A stretch of 64,000 nt of DNA from Vibrio tapetis subsp. quintayensis (GTDB taxonomy: Bacteria; Pseudomonadota; Gammaproteobacteria; Enterobacterales; Vibrionaceae), in contig NZ_JAUFQV010000026.1 of the NCBI RefSeq assembly GCF_030409945.1, forward strand, positions 372,001 to 436,000, written 5' to 3'. Position 1 is the stretch's first letter. The number at the start of each line of letters is the position of its first letter. Both the position numbers and the translations under genes were made by a program. This document shows, one piece after another, positions 1-9,727 of the stretch. Under the pieces are notes generated by a model, which did no database searches, was not told where the DNA came from, and worked only from the letters and a program-made list of their open reading frames with translations.

Positions 1-339
1 TATCAAGGCGCCGTCGCGATTATGGAAGACTCAGAAAGCGATTGGAGCGCTTGTGAACCTTTTGAACACAACGTACAGCAGGGCTTTATTAGCGCACTGT
101 TCCTAAATTTACCGCCCCAAGGTGTGTTCACTTTGATACTGGCCAATGTCGAGGGTAACGACAGTGCGATGGTGTTGTTTGAAGGGATGACCTATCAAGA
201 TGTGACAGCCAAACCTGCAGAACTACCGACTGGAGAGCCTCACCAGCTTCAGGAAGTGGATAAAGAAACGAAACGTATCAGGCAACAGCAACATGACGTG
301 CTGGATATGATGACTCAATTAATTTTTAGTGACCAATAA
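1..339 (+). CDS. 3' end of an uncharacterised gene
   Basis: The reading frame is open from the first base of the window to a TAA at 337-339, so this is the C-terminal part (about 112 residues) of a gene that begins upstream. The visible part has a hydrophobic, beta-rich segment (about residues 32-55) and a charged, glutamine-rich tail that looks helical. I do not recognise the family. The next gene starts 1 base after its stop, so it is the first visible member of a tightly packed operon with the lipoprotein and the OmpA-domain protein that follow. An ATG at 22 is in frame but is probably not the true start. Confidence 0.6.
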   Translation, partial: YQGAVAIMEDSESDWSACEPFEHNVQQGFISALFLNLPPQGVFTLILANVEGNDSAMVLFEGMTYQDVTAKPAELPTGEPHQLQEVDKETKRIRQQQHDVLDMMTQLIFSDQ

Positions 340-340
340 A

Positions 341-1612
341 ATGAAAAAGATACGGATAATTCTCGGCATGGCCTCGGGTTTAGTGATAGCAGGGCTTACC
401 GGTTGCGGAGAGCCTGAACCAGAAGTCGACCTTGTCTATCAAAAGCGGCTTGATTATATCGTCTATAATCATGAGTTTAGAGACTATGGAACCAAAGCAA
501 ACCGAGACGATTTTTTGAGTAAACCGCCTAGTTGGACATTATTATTAAAAATCCCAGAAACCCCAATTATAGAAGTATGGGATGCCAAGCATGATCAACC
601 GCAGGTAATGTTTACTTATGGCCGTGACGCCACCGTATATACAATGAACTTAAATGGCACCGATGTACGGCAGCTGTTACATCGGGATGAACTGGGAGAG
701 TTGCCATATCGAGGGTTTACCCAGCGCTCGCCGAATGGGCGTTATCTGGCTCTAAATTATTACGCCAGCGTGGCGCAATCTTGCGCTGTATACGATCTTA
801 AAATGCGGGAAGTTGTCGCTAAGGTAGATTCGTGTTTTTCGGCAACCTTTACGCAAGACAGTGAGCAATTTTATTTCACAGAGTCTAGACAGGTTCAAAA
901 AATAGACTTGGAAACAAGGAAAAAATCCTATGTTTTTGATGGCCCAATACATGTTGGAAACGAAGTGTTTTATCCTAAACGACACCAGAGAGGTTTTGCG
1001 TTAGATGAAAAAAATGATCGTTTTATTTGGACTGTCTCACCTAAAGATAATCGTGGAGAAGTAATTCAGATTGCGCAATTGGTTTTTAAATTGTCAGACA
1101 TGTCACTAATTGGAAAGCAAAGTTATTTATCTGAAGACTGTCAGACTGGATTCGGTAGAAATCCTGTATCTAACTATTTTGTCTGTAGTAATAAAGGGAA
1201 AAATCGAGTTAAAGGTGTCTCACATAAATACAATGATATTTACTCTTTTATCGATCCGTCTAAGGTAGTTGAAGAAGCACCTTATGAGATGAGAGTAATA
1301 CTTCAAAAACAAAAATGGTATGCCGAGCGATTTGGTCATGCACTACTACGCTTTCGCCAACAAGATGAGCCCGGCATGTTTGATAGGTTGAAATATCATT
1401 ATGTCTTTATAACGGCAGATAGGTCATCAGGATATTATCAGCTAAATAAATTGAACTACTTCATCCCACCTAAAATAGCCAAAGACTTTGCCAACTATGA
1501 CTTAAGGCCCTTTTTCCCTACGATCCCAACTCAAGAGCAATACGATGAATCGTTACAGAGGCAACTTAAAGAGCGGGAAAAAAAATTGACAGGGAAGAGG
1601 AATAAATCGTGA
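341..1612 (+). CDS. putative lipoprotein with TolB-like beta-propeller character
   Basis: The N-terminus is a lipoprotein signal: two Lys, a hydrophobic stretch and the lipobox L-T-G-C with Cys at residue 22, so the mature protein should be lipid-anchored. The body contains segments of the type D-G-T-x-V-R-Q-L followed by S-P-N-G-R-Y-L-A, as in TolB/PD40 propeller blades, but no full propeller could be counted. A GTG at 329 in the same frame would overlap the previous gene; ATG 341 is preferred because the signal peptide begins there. No clear ribosome binding site is seen, which fits translational coupling to the gene ending at 339. Function is unknown. The tight linkage to the next gene suggests the two act together at the envelope. 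Confidence 0.6.
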   Translation: MKKIRIILGMASGLVIAGLTGCGEPEPEVDLVYQKRLDYIVYNHEFRDYGTKANRDDFLSKPPSWTLLLKIPETPIIEVWDAKHDQPQVMFTYGRDATVYTMNLNGTDVRQLLHRDELGELPYRGFTQRSPNGRYLALNYYASVAQSCAVYDLKMREVVAKVDSCFSATFTQDSEQFYFTESRQVQKIDLETRKKSYVFDGPIHVGNEVFYPKRHQRGFALDEKNDRFIWTVSPKDNRGEVIQIAQLVFKLSDMSLIGKQSYLSEDCQTGFGRNPVSNYFVCSNKGKNRVKGVSHKYNDIYSFIDPSKVVEEAPYEMRVILQKQKWYAERFGHALLRFRQQDEPGMFDRLKYHYVFITADRSSGYYQLNKLNYFIPPKIAKDFANYDLRPFFPTIPTQEQYDESLQRQLKEREKKLTGKRNKS

Positions 1613-4600
1613 GTTCGAACACAGATATAAGAAAACTCTACCTAATGGGACGTTTACATAATAAAGACGGTGTCCCTGTTAGCCCTAGCTTTCCATTGCC
1701 ACATGAAACCTTTATTGCTCCAGGTTTAGGCGATGAAGATAAGCAAATCAAGACAGAGAATAAGGGTCTATACCCCATAGCGATAAGCGATCAAAATGGT
1801 GCGCTAACCATTTTAAGCGAAGATGAAGGTGGGAGTGGCAAGTTAGTCAGAGCAGCCGCTGGATTTTGCCCTATAGAACATACAAATACCGATTATTTTG
1901 GCGTCTTGAAAAAAGTACTGTTCTTTCCAAGTTACTTGGTGCCACTGAGTCAGATTGGGCATATCGCGAAAAAAGGACTCGAGGAAAAAGGCTGGTTAGA
2001 CATGCTCTATACTTCTTTAGACTATAAGGCGTTAAGTGTTCTTAAAAATAAAGATGATGAGTTTGATTGTGTTTTTGACATGCCAATGCAAAAGAGATCA
2101 GTAAAAAATGAGTGTTTGGCACCTCGTAACGAAACTAGCTTGGCAGAAGATACATACTTCAAAAACTATACGGATTGGTTTAACCAAAATCAGCACAATA
2201 CTATTTATACAGTAGAGGTTCCGCAGTTTTACACCATTCAAGTTATATTCTCATCGAAAGTGTATTTGGGTGCGGAGGTGACATTAAGTGACGTTCCCGA
2301 GCATATTATGATTACTGGTACAGAGGACTCGTCAGAGTTGCAGCATCCTGTATCTAAAGTTCAGGAGGTGGAATATAAGTACTTTAGCGACAAAAACAAG
2401 GGCTCGAACACTTATGATGAATATGCATATATTGCAACTTTTTGGATTGAGTCGGTCGAGGTCTTAAGCCAAGTTACTGTAGCGAAAAGTTCCCGCATTG
2501 ATATTAATTTGTATAAAATTGAAAATGACCATCAACATGATGAAATAGAAAATAAAGGTATCCCCAAAGCATACAGCTTAAAAGAAAACATACTAAATCT
2601 TCCTATTAATACTCCCTCGGGCCGTTGCTGCTTGATTAACGGCGATCCAATCAGTGTAGAAGAAGCATTGATTAACCATGTGCCACAGTTTTATCCGCAC
2701 TTAATTGCTGATATGGCAAAGCAACCCTTTGAACTGCCTGCCAAACTGGCGTTAAATAAACAGCTTAGCACCTCTCTCCCAGAGCAGACTTGGAGTGTGA
2801 TTCAACATCAAAAAGGCTTATTAGAAGCCGGTTCTGGCGCACTCGAGAAAGGAATATCTTGGATAACGTTAGGCAAAGTGATGGCTGCAGCAACTTCATA
2901 TGTTACGAGTGAGCACGATGAATCAATAAGCGACATAGGCCTCAACGCCCAAAAAGCCGCAGGTGTTACCAGGGCCTCGGCCAAGTTTATGAGTACTTTG
3001 GGAGATTTGCATGAGGACTATGACACTTGGCTAACAAGAGGGGCGCACCGCGTATCAAACCGGTTAGGTCAAGTTCTTGCTTTTGGTGAAAGTCTGCCAA
3101 CTCATACCACTGCAATAATGGCTCTGGTTAATCTGTTCCCAGAAAGCACCTTACTGCAAAACACATCCAGCTCTTTCGATCCATTGTTACGTGGTGTCGG
3201 AAAGCTCGGCACTTTTTTGCTCGATAAGCCATTGTCTTTCGCAGAAGTTGCTTATAATTCTGGAGCCCTTCATAGCAGTGTAGACAAGCAGAAAAAAGCC
3301 GATGGCGATTTAATTCAGCAAGTCTTTCACTATGGAATGCAATCGGCATCCGTTCGACGCGAACAGTTGATACAAATGCAGCAAGAGGGTAACGAGACCT
3401 ATAAAGCGGCTGTTTTATCTCTTAAGCAAAAGCTGAATAATTTGCTTGTCGTACAACCTAATAAGTCGACGCTTACAACGCAGCAAGATGTCTTGGATAC
3501 ACGCCTTCGCTTGAGTGCCACCTTGTTCGATTTCGATTCATCAAATATCCAGGATGGCGTTGTTTACAAAGTGCTGGCGGATGAATTGAGTAAGCTAAGC
3601 TCTTCTCCATTTGAAATCGTCATTACAGGGCACACTTGTTCTACCGGTTCAGAGCGGTATAACCTAAAGCTTTCTAAGCGACGAGCCGAAGCCGTTAAAG
3701 AGGCGATACTCGCTAACTTAGAACAGGTAAGCGAGAATGAACGAGATATTTGGACACCGATGCTACGAGTTGTAGCTAAAGGGTTTTCTGATCCTTTGCC
3801 TGAGAATGGTAACGAGACTAAAGAACAGCGCGAACATAACCGCCGAGTTGAAATTCTACTCAGTTTCAGTAAAGCGATTGAGTACCCGCCTTGCCGTTCT
3901 GGTTTGTACTTGGTCGAGAAGGCCGCGAAAGAAAAAATCTTGAAAGACATCGGGGTCAATGACAACACGGTAAAAATGTTGGACTCTGTTGTGAATGCCG
4001 CGTTAATTGGTGTTGGTGCCTTTTTCCCACCAGTAAAAGCCATTGCTGCCGCTAAGGAAGGGTTGGAACTCGCCAACCAGATGGTCGACTTATTGCAGTC
4101 AACCTCCAACAGTTATAAAGCGATGAAGCAACTCGAAGCCCTCCGTTATAAAGACATCATGATCATTAGTAGCTATCTGGCACAGTCAGATACGCGAGAA
4201 GCCGTGCAAGTTCATTTAAAAGCCTACATGAAGCGAATGATGGCTCTGAATGGTTTGATTAGGCTTATTAAAAGTTATCAGTTTATTAAGCAACGAGGAG
4301 TAGCAGCAGGTTCAGAGCATACCTTGATGGATCGCCAAAGTTCCTTTGATTCTTTTAGTTTTGAGAGTCTTGATGTCCTTGGATATATTGACGAATTTAT
4401 TTTAAAAGATGAATGGTCAGTGGACATGTCCCTGCTAGGGGCAGAGCATTTAGACGAAGTTTGGATGCAGAGAAATAGTCCTTTAAGATCTGAATACGAA
4501 TCCATTGGAACTGGGTCTGTTGAAATGGCGTTTGCTTACGGGCAAACCGTGTTTAGAAAAGTCATCACAGATGAAAAAACGGCCTTAATTCAAGGTAAAG

Positions 4601-6363
4601 CAGCAAGGAATAGCAAGTATTTCCCAATACATTACCGAGCAAGCCAAACCGATGAACACTTTAGAGCATTAGTGGCGGATGACATTCCACAAAACTTAGA
4701 TGATAGCGTATTTGAACGTTGTGTCGTCTTTGTGCGGCGTCCGTATAAGCATAACGGCAGAGTACCAAAGCGAGATGATTGGATCCCTTTCGAACAATAT
4801 TATAAAGAAAATAAAAGGCAGTTAACGCCGTATGATCAGGTAAGGGTTGTGGTGGTGCTTAAAGAAGGGCTTGGAGCTGAAGATCAGAGTAACGTCGTCG
4901 GTCAGTTACCCGTTCGATTAAAAGTCATGTTAAACAGCTTTAATGAAGGTAGCTGGACGTTTTTTGATTCAGAAGCGTCAAGTAATCTTGAGTACGTGAT
5001 GCCGCTTCAGCCATCGGATTTCGCTAGTAAAGAAGAGCAACAGGCCATCTTTGGCAACGACATGTCAGCTTCTCGATTCGGCGTGATCATAGAGCCCAGC
5101 TACTTCTTTGGTACGACTCGAATTTTCGGAATTCGCCCGATTGCAGATTACGAGGATTCCGTCATGAAAAGCTTGTTCGACACATCGGAGAAATCCCATG
5201 TGTCAGGTGGGTCAAAACATTTGCGCTATTACCTGCAACTAGACGTCCCTGGGCAGAGCAAGACTGAGAAAGACATCAACCTGTTGAGTAATTATCGTGG
5301 GGCACCAAATACTGAGAAACGGTTCAACGTCACCCTTACTCCTTCGCGGATGTATGAATTTACCAAAGACTTTAAAAATACAGCTCCAGGGCAGTTAGCG
5401 GATGGCCTGTTTTATGAAAAGAGTTTTCTTAAGCCACCAAGTAATCATACAGCGGCGACTTTCCCTCAGGTGTTTGATGGTGCAAAGGCGAGCTTTTACA
5501 TCGGTCAGAAAGGATTGATGTTCGATGAGACTGCAAAAAGGTTAGATAGAAGTAACCCATTAGTGTCTAAATCCAAACGTCTTCTTGGGGCGATTGATGG
5601 ATTTAGCTGGAATGAAGATGTTAGCGCAACCTTGATCATACGCTCAAAACCGTGTGATCCAGAAAAACTCGCGAATTTTGAATATGATAAAAATATCATT
5701 CCGCTGAATACGGCTGTTCAAGAACCTGGGAATTGGTTTTTTTCTGAAGATCGAGGATTAAGTGATATTCAATCAGTCTACCGTTTGGGGAGCGTAAAAG
5801 AAGATGGCAATACATTCAGCTTTACGGCACTAGAATATGACGTCCAGCAGTTGCCAGGATCGGTGCGAAGGCTACAGCGAGACATTGAAAAGCTCAGTTC
5901 ACTCGATTTACGTAAACTCGCACTGGAGCGTGCTTTTAGTTATGAACAAGAGACCGTATTATTTGCCAATGTCGTTGAATTATCATACATCAACTTTTTT
6001 GGTCATAAGGTCAATGGGCTAAGGCCAATGATTCGTCCAAAATATACTGACTTGGTTTCCATGACAGGGGTTCGGTTTAACGTTGTTCTTAATGGCCCCC
6101 AAGGTTCTGGCTTAAGGGATTTGAAGACCAATGAAATTCACTTGATGAATTGTGCCGTTACCGCCCCCCCAAAACGATGGTATCAGTTGCTAGACAAAGA
6201 AATCGAAGTTGAGGCAGCAAAAGAATTACTCAAGCTAAAAGAGCTGGATAGAGAGAGCAAGTTTAGGCCCCACGAAAACCTGATGACGTGGATGAGCATC
6301 AACGGTCACTTTGAAAGTATGGTGGCCAAGAGACGAGAAATGCTTGCAGATTGGGTGGACTAA
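1609..6363 (+). CDS. 1584-residue protein with internal OmpA-like domain
   Basis: It starts with GTG inside the stop of the lipoprotein gene (GTGA overlap), so it is translationally coupled. No signal peptide is visible. Residues about 630-755 form an OmpA/MotB-type peptidoglycan-binding domain: F-D-F-D-S-S-N, then T-G-H-T-C-S-T-G, L-S-K-R-R-A-E-A-V and finally N-R-R-V-E-I. Just after it, about residues 790-820, is a hydrophobic Ala/Val/Gly-rich segment that could insert in a membrane. The flanks of about 600 and 750 residues match no family I know. An OmpA domain in the middle of a long protein without a signal peptide is unusual. Large cytosolic proteins of this sort occur as secretion-system cargo, for example near type VI vgrG genes, but nothing in the window proves that link. 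Confidence 0.65.
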   Translation: MSSNTDIRKLYLMGRLHNKDGVPVSPSFPLPHETFIAPGLGDEDKQIKTENKGLYPIAISDQNGALTILSEDEGGSGKLVRAAAGFCPIEHTNTDYFGVLKKVLFFPSYLVPLSQIGHIAKKGLEEKGWLDMLYTSLDYKALSVLKNKDDEFDCVFDMPMQKRSVKNECLAPRNETSLAEDTYFKNYTDWFNQNQHNTIYTVEVPQFYTIQVIFSSKVYLGAEVTLSDVPEHIMITGTEDSSELQHPVSKVQEVEYKYFSDKNKGSNTYDEYAYIATFWIESVEVLSQVTVAKSSRIDINLYKIENDHQHDEIENKGIPKAYSLKENILNLPINTPSGRCCLINGDPISVEEALINHVPQFYPHLIADMAKQPFELPAKLALNKQLSTSLPEQTWSVIQHQKGLLEAGSGALEKGISWITLGKVMAAATSYVTSEHDESISDIGLNAQKAAGVTRASAKFMSTLGDLHEDYDTWLTRGAHRVSNRLGQVLAFGESLPTHTTAIMALVNLFPESTLLQNTSSSFDPLLRGVGKLGTFLLDKPLSFAEVAYNSGALHSSVDKQKKADGDLIQQVFHYGMQSASVRREQLIQMQQEGNETYKAAVLSLKQKLNNLLVVQPNKSTLTTQQDVLDTRLRLSATLFDFDSSNIQDGVVYKVLADELSKLSSSPFEIVITGHTCSTGSERYNLKLSKRRAEAVKEAILANLEQVSENERDIWTPMLRVVAKGFSDPLPENGNETKEQREHNRRVEILLSFSKAIEYPPCRSGLYLVEKAAKEKILKDIGVNDNTVKMLDSVVNAALIGVGAFFPPVKAIAAAKEGLELANQMVDLLQSTSNSYKAMKQLEALRYKDIMIISSYLAQSDTREAVQVHLKAYMKRMMALNGLIRLIKSYQFIKQRGVAAGSEHTLMDRQSSFDSFSFESLDVLGYIDEFILKDEWSVDMSLLGAEHLDEVWMQRNSPLRSEYESIGTGSVEMAFAYGQTVFRKVITDEKTALIQGKAARNSKYFPIHYRASQTDEHFRALVADDIPQNLDDSVFERCVVFVRRPYKHNGRVPKRDDWIPFEQYYKENKRQLTPYDQVRVVVVLKEGLGAEDQSNVVGQLPVRLKVMLNSFNEGSWTFFDSEASSNLEYVMPLQPSDFASKEEQQAIFGNDMSASRFGVIIEPSYFFGTTRIFGIRPIADYEDSVMKSLFDTSEKSHVSGGSKHLRYYLQLDVPGQSKTEKDINLLSNYRGAPNTEKRFNVTLTPSRMYEFTKDFKNTAPGQLADGLFYEKSFLKPPSNHTAATFPQVFDGAKASFYIGQKGLMFDETAKRLDRSNPLVSKSKRLLGAIDGFSWNEDVSATLIIRSKPCDPEKLANFEYDKNIIPLNTAVQEPGNWFFSEDRGLSDIQSVYRLGSVKEDGNTFSFTALEYDVQQLPGSVRRLQRDIEKLSSLDLRKLALERAFSYEQETVLFANVVELSYINFFGHKVNGLRPMIRPKYTDLVSMTGVRFNVVLNGPQGSGLRDLKTNEIHLMNCAVTAPPKRWYQLLDKEIEVEAAKELLKLKELDRESKFRPHENLMTWMSINGHFESMVAKRREMLADWVD

Positions 6364-6504
6364 AAAGAGGGATACACTGATTGTATCATATTACCCGTAC
6401 GCTAAATTGTGGGGAAGGTGCAGAGATTACAAAGACATCAATTTGATATACGTAGATATAGTACATTTTAGAATTATTAAGCACAAAATTGAGGGACGCA
6501 CTGA

Positions 6505-6870
6505 AGAAATGTCATTTCGGGCAATATTCACGGAAAGGCCAGTACCATGGTTGGGCAAACTTTTGATGGGCATACTCTGCAACAGGAGGGTTATTTTCAA
6601 GAGTACGGCCACGTGATCAGCCCAGATGTCGATGTGCCTGTAATAACCGTGGGCGGCTTAAGTGACATCGGAGCGATTGATCAAATTGCACAAACCACGG
6701 GTATTGAATATTTTGCCCTGTCGCGCCCTTTATTAGGAGAGCCTCAGTTAGTTAAGCGTTGGAAAGACGGGAGCATAACTCCCGTGGATTGCGAGCGATG
6801 TTCAAAGTGCCGAACAAAGCGTGGCAACTTCTGCGTCGTTTACAAAAAGAGACGAAAAATCAGCGCGTGA
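6505..6870 (+). pseudogene. truncated NADH:flavin oxidoreductase (old yellow enzyme) remnant
   Basis: The translated frame gives the C-terminal part of an old-yellow-enzyme family protein: an I-S-G-N element, E-G-Y-F-Q-E-Y, the strand P-V-I-T-V-G-G-L, A-L-S-R-P-L-L-G-E-P and R-W-K-D-G, then a C-x2-C-x2-C cluster near the end. Full-length members are about 350-400 residues and start with a flavin-binding barrel half, which is missing. The frame is closed by a stop at 6502-6504 and nothing upstream resembles the missing part. It lies directly after the OmpA-domain module and overlaps the tail of the convergent PQQ gene by 11 bases. I read it as a gene whose 5' part was replaced when the upstream module arrived. 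Confidence 0.7.
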
Positions 6871-7945
6871 TCTGATAAAGATTGCCGTTATCGGTTATGA
6901 AGTAGATCTCTCCGCTCGGGGAGGTCTCGATGTCTCTGATTCGCTCATTTAAATCTTCAAATAAGCGCTCTTCAAACACGGCTTTATCACCGTTTAGGCT
7001 TGCTTCAAGCGTGACAACATTAATGTGAGTGAGCTTTAACGCTCCAGCGAGTAGTTTACCGTTGAACTCTGGGAACTGAGTACCTCGGTATAAAATCAAA
7101 CTGCTGGGGGCAATGGATGGTACATAGACCTTAATCGGTGACTCTATGCCGTGTTTTTCTTCTGATTCACCTACGCGAATCGGACCCCAATACTCTTTTC
7201 CGTGCGAGGTCACAGGCCAACCATAGTTCGCGCCCTTTATGATTAGGTTGATCTCGTCGCCACCACGAGGTCCATGCTCAATAGACCATAGTTGCTGGCT
7301 TTTGGAATCAAAAAATAGCCCTTGTGGGTTGCGATGACCATAACTCCAAATCTCATCGAGAACTTTATTGTTTTCAACGTGTGGATTATCACTAGGCACA
7401 CTGCCATCTGGGTTCAGGCGTAAAATCGAACCGGCATGCGTTAATGTATCTTGGCCGTTTTCTCGCTCGCCGCGATCTCCAATCGAAAAGTAGAGGCTGT
7501 CCTTGTCAAAGGTTATACGGCTACCAAAATGTCGGCTGGTGTCGGTACGTGATTGCGAGATCAACACATCTTGCCAGTTTGTGATGGTATTGTTTTGGTA
7601 GTGAGCGGTGGCGAGTGTTGTTACCCCGTCGCCATTTACATTTTTACTGTAGGTGAAGTACAGCGTATTTTCGGCAAATGGAGAGATGGCAATATCAAGT
7701 AGTCCGCCTTGACCATTGGCCCAAACATCAGGAATGCTGAATAAGGATTGCTGTTCGCCTGTGGTGAGGTTAACTTGTTTAATCGTGCCCCTTTTCTGTG
7801 TGACAAGCATTGTGTTGTTAGTGGAGTAAGCCAAGCCCCACGGCGCATCTAAATCACTGGCTATTTTTTTAGCTTGCAGTGCTTGTGCAGAACTAACAGT
7901 AAGACAAGAGATAAATAATAAGCTGATTTGCGGTAGTGTTAGCAT
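6860..7945 (-). CDS. PQQ-dependent aldose sugar dehydrogenase (YliI/Asd type)
   Basis: This is a soluble glucose/sorbosone dehydrogenase-type beta-propeller of about 361 residues. Family features include D-A-P-W-G-L-A near the N-terminus, G-Q-G-G-L-L-D-I-A, the R-H-F-G-S-R element, S-I-G-D-R-G, G-H-R-N-P-Q-G-L and E-H-G-P-R-G-G-D-E-I-N. Known relatives use PQQ and calcium to oxidise aldoses in the periplasm. A signal peptide (about 22 residues ending S-S-A-Q-A) starts at the ATG at 7945, preceded by AGGGA. A longer TTG start at 7978 would put charged residues before the signal and is less likely. The gene stands alone, convergent with the oxidoreductase remnant. Confidence 0.85.
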   Translation of the reverse strand: MLTLPQISLLFISCLTVSSAQALQAKKIASDLDAPWGLAYSTNNTMLVTQKRGTIKQVNLTTGEQQSLFSIPDVWANGQGGLLDIAISPFAENTLYFTYSKNVNGDGVTTLATAHYQNNTITNWQDVLISQSRTDTSRHFGSRITFDKDSLYFSIGDRGERENGQDTLTHAGSILRLNPDGSVPSDNPHVENNKVLDEIWSYGHRNPQGLFFDSKSQQLWSIEHGPRGGDEINLIIKGANYGWPVTSHGKEYWGPIRVGESEEKHGIESPIKVYVPSIAPSSLILYRGTQFPEFNGKLLAGALKLTHINVVTLEASLNGDKAVFEERLFEDLNERIRDIETSPSGEIYFITDNGNLYQITR

Positions 7946-8019
7946 CACTTTCCCTGTGTTTGCCGAGCCTTGTTGCAAGCATAGTCTGTTAGTGCTGGTT
8001 ATGCTGAGTAACCTGAGGC

Positions 8020-8535
8020 TTACTTAATCAAACTCGTATCGAAATCTTCTACGTTAACTTGGATCCCTAATGAATCAATTTGCTGCTGTAGAGCTTGGAT
8101 ATTTTTCTCAAGTTCTGGAAGCGTCAGTGTGTTGTTATCGAGAGAGTAAACTTGTTTTAGGCTGTGATAGTAGAAATAGAGTACAACGATCGCATCACGG
8201 TCGTTTTCATTCGCTCGCTGTTTGATGGTTTTCACTTTTCGGTATATGCGGTTTTGCAGCGCTTTTAGCCGCCAAACATAATACACCTCGATAAAGTAGG
8301 CGGTGTGTTTCAGGCGAGAAAGAGCCGCAGCACATACAAGAGCAGCACCAATAACACCAATCAGATTTAAGTGGAAGTTTCCAGTAGACTCACCAGACAC
8401 TGACGGTGCGCCAAATAAGGCAATGAGCAAACTACCAAAGCCAATAGCAAGTACAGCTAGTGCTCCTACAAGGACAACGGAAATTAAATTAAGGCGTTTT
8501 TTGTACGTGGTTTTGTCTACGTTAATGAGCTGCAC
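8020..8535 (-). CDS. DUF3087 family membrane protein
   Basis: This 171-residue protein starts at GTG with AGGA about 11 bases upstream. Two hydrophobic helices (about residues 16-42 and 54-72) are followed by a basic, helical cytoplasmic domain and a C-terminal coiled-coil-like segment rich in Leu and Gln. The arrangement fits the DUF3087 family of gammaproteobacteria, whose function is not known. It lies between the sugar dehydrogenase and the LacI-type repressor on the same strand, 24 bases from the repressor stop, so it may be read through from the repressor. Confidence 0.7.
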   Translation of the reverse strand: MQLINVDKTTYKKRLNLISVVLVGALAVLAIGFGSLLIALFGAPSVSGESTGNFHLNLIGVIGAALVCAAALSRLKHTAYFIEVYYVWRLKALQNRIYRKVKTIKQRANENDRDAIVVLYFYYHSLKQVYSLDNNTLTLPELEKNIQALQQQIDSLGIQVNVEDFDTSLIK

Positions 8536-8559
8536 GGGTTTATTGATCCTCGTAAGTGG

Positions 8560-9561
8560 TTAAATGAATTTTTTGACCGAACCGCGTTTAATCAACGTCG
8601 GGTTAAGCTTAGTCGTAATTCCAACTGTTCCTTGCCCTTTTATGATGCTTAAAACGCCCTTCGCGGCTTCGGTAGCCATTTCAGACTTAGGGTAATTGAC
8701 GGTTGTTAAGCTTGGGCTCATATAGGCACTGTGGCTGTCATTATCGAAACCGACAATTGAGATGTCGTCGCCAACCTTAAGTCCACGTTCATGACAGACA
8801 CCGTATGCAGCCATTGCTATATTGTCATTCATACAAAATAGAGCCGTTAAGTTAGGGGCTCGATCTAGCAATCGACTGATTGTTTCATGATTGCCATTGT
8901 GATCAAACCGTCCCTCAATGACATAATTTGGATCGTACTCCACATCGTGCCTACTTAGGGCACTGCGGTATCCTTGTAAGCGATCACGACTATCATTTTT
9001 GCTTAGCTGCCCGGTTACACAACCAATGTGTTGATGGCCACATTCGATCAAATACTCGATGGCGATCATAGCGCCAAGTTCATTGTCGACACAGATACAG
9101 CGATCGGCAATCTCTGGAATGTAGCGGTTCATTAGGATCGTTGCAGGAGTTTGCTGGGTGATCGCTAGAATATCGCTATCGCTTAGCATATCTGCGGTCA
9201 GTATTAAGCCATCAACTTTTTTGGAACTGAGAAAGCGCAAAGATTCTTGCTCTTCGTCATAGCGCTCTTGGCCGCTAGTAATGATGAGGTGATAGTTATC
9301 TTTACGAACGATTTTCTCGACCGTGTGCATAAGTGGGCCATAAAAAGGGCCATCTAATGTGCCTACTAACATACCGATGCTGTATGAGCGATTTGAAGCA
9401 AGTGCTTGAGCAAAGGCATTGGGTTGATAGCCAAGTTCTTCTATCGCATCAAATACCTTTTGGCGGTTCGCTTCTTTAACCGATGCATGTCCGTTTAATG
9501 CCCGAGAGACAGTAGATTGTGAAACTTTAGCAAATTCAGCAACTTCTTTAATCGTAATCAA
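8560..9561 (-). CDS. LacI-family transcriptional repressor
   Basis: The N-terminus has the LacI helix-turn-helix (I-K-E-V-A-E-F-A-K-V-S-Q-S-T-V-S-R-A-L-N) and hinge (L-G-Y-Q-P-N-A-F-A-Q-A-L). A periplasmic-binding-like effector domain follows, with G-F-D-N-D near the C-terminus. The TTG at 9561 is chosen because AGGAAACAAGG sits just upstream and the protein then begins four residues before the helix-turn-helix; a TTG at 9582 is the longer alternative. It is divergent from the porin gene. The intergenic region holds two perfect palindromes centred on GC-GC, the form LacI-family proteins bind, so it probably represses the porin and glucosidase genes until a glucan-derived sugar is present. Confidence 0.88.
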   Translation of the reverse strand: MITIKEVAEFAKVSQSTVSRALNGHASVKEANRQKVFDAIEELGYQPNAFAQALASNRSYSIGMLVGTLDGPFYGPLMHTVEKIVRKDNYHLIITSGQERYDEEQESLRFLSSKKVDGLILTADMLSDSDILAITQQTPATILMNRYIPEIADRCICVDNELGAMIAIEYLIECGHQHIGCVTGQLSKNDSRDRLQGYRSALSRHDVEYDPNYVIEGRFDHNGNHETISRLLDRAPNLTALFCMNDNIAMAAYGVCHERGLKVGDDISIVGFDNDSHSAYMSPSLTTVNYPKSEMATEAAKGVLSIIKGQGTVGITTKLNPTLIKRGSVKKFI

Positions 9562-9610
9562 ACCTTGTTTCCTACTGAGCAATGTAAAAGCTGTCTCTAT
9601 GTTAACGTTA

Positions 9611-9635
9611 TAAAGCGCGTTGGGGGAGCGCTTTA
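9611..9635. promoter_or_regulatory. inverted repeat in the repressor's own promoter region
   Basis: TAAAGCGC (9611-9618) and GCGCTTTA (9628-9635) form a perfect inverted repeat with a 9-base gap. Both arms contain part of the core of the two stronger palindromes downstream. It lies 50 bases upstream of the repressor start and could serve in autoregulation. Binding is inferred. Confidence 0.45.
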
Positions 9636-9727
9636 CTCTAGTTATAAAGCTATTTGATAAAAAAACGGTTAGCGGTCACATTTACAAGGTGGTTAATTGA
9701 ACTATCCAGAGTAAATGTGAAGTCATG

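Noticed and set aside
6427..6612. Minus-strand 61-residue frame opposite the oxidoreductase remnant
   Set aside because: The opposite strand carries clear old-yellow-enzyme homology for part of this interval; the frame shows no domain or start signal.
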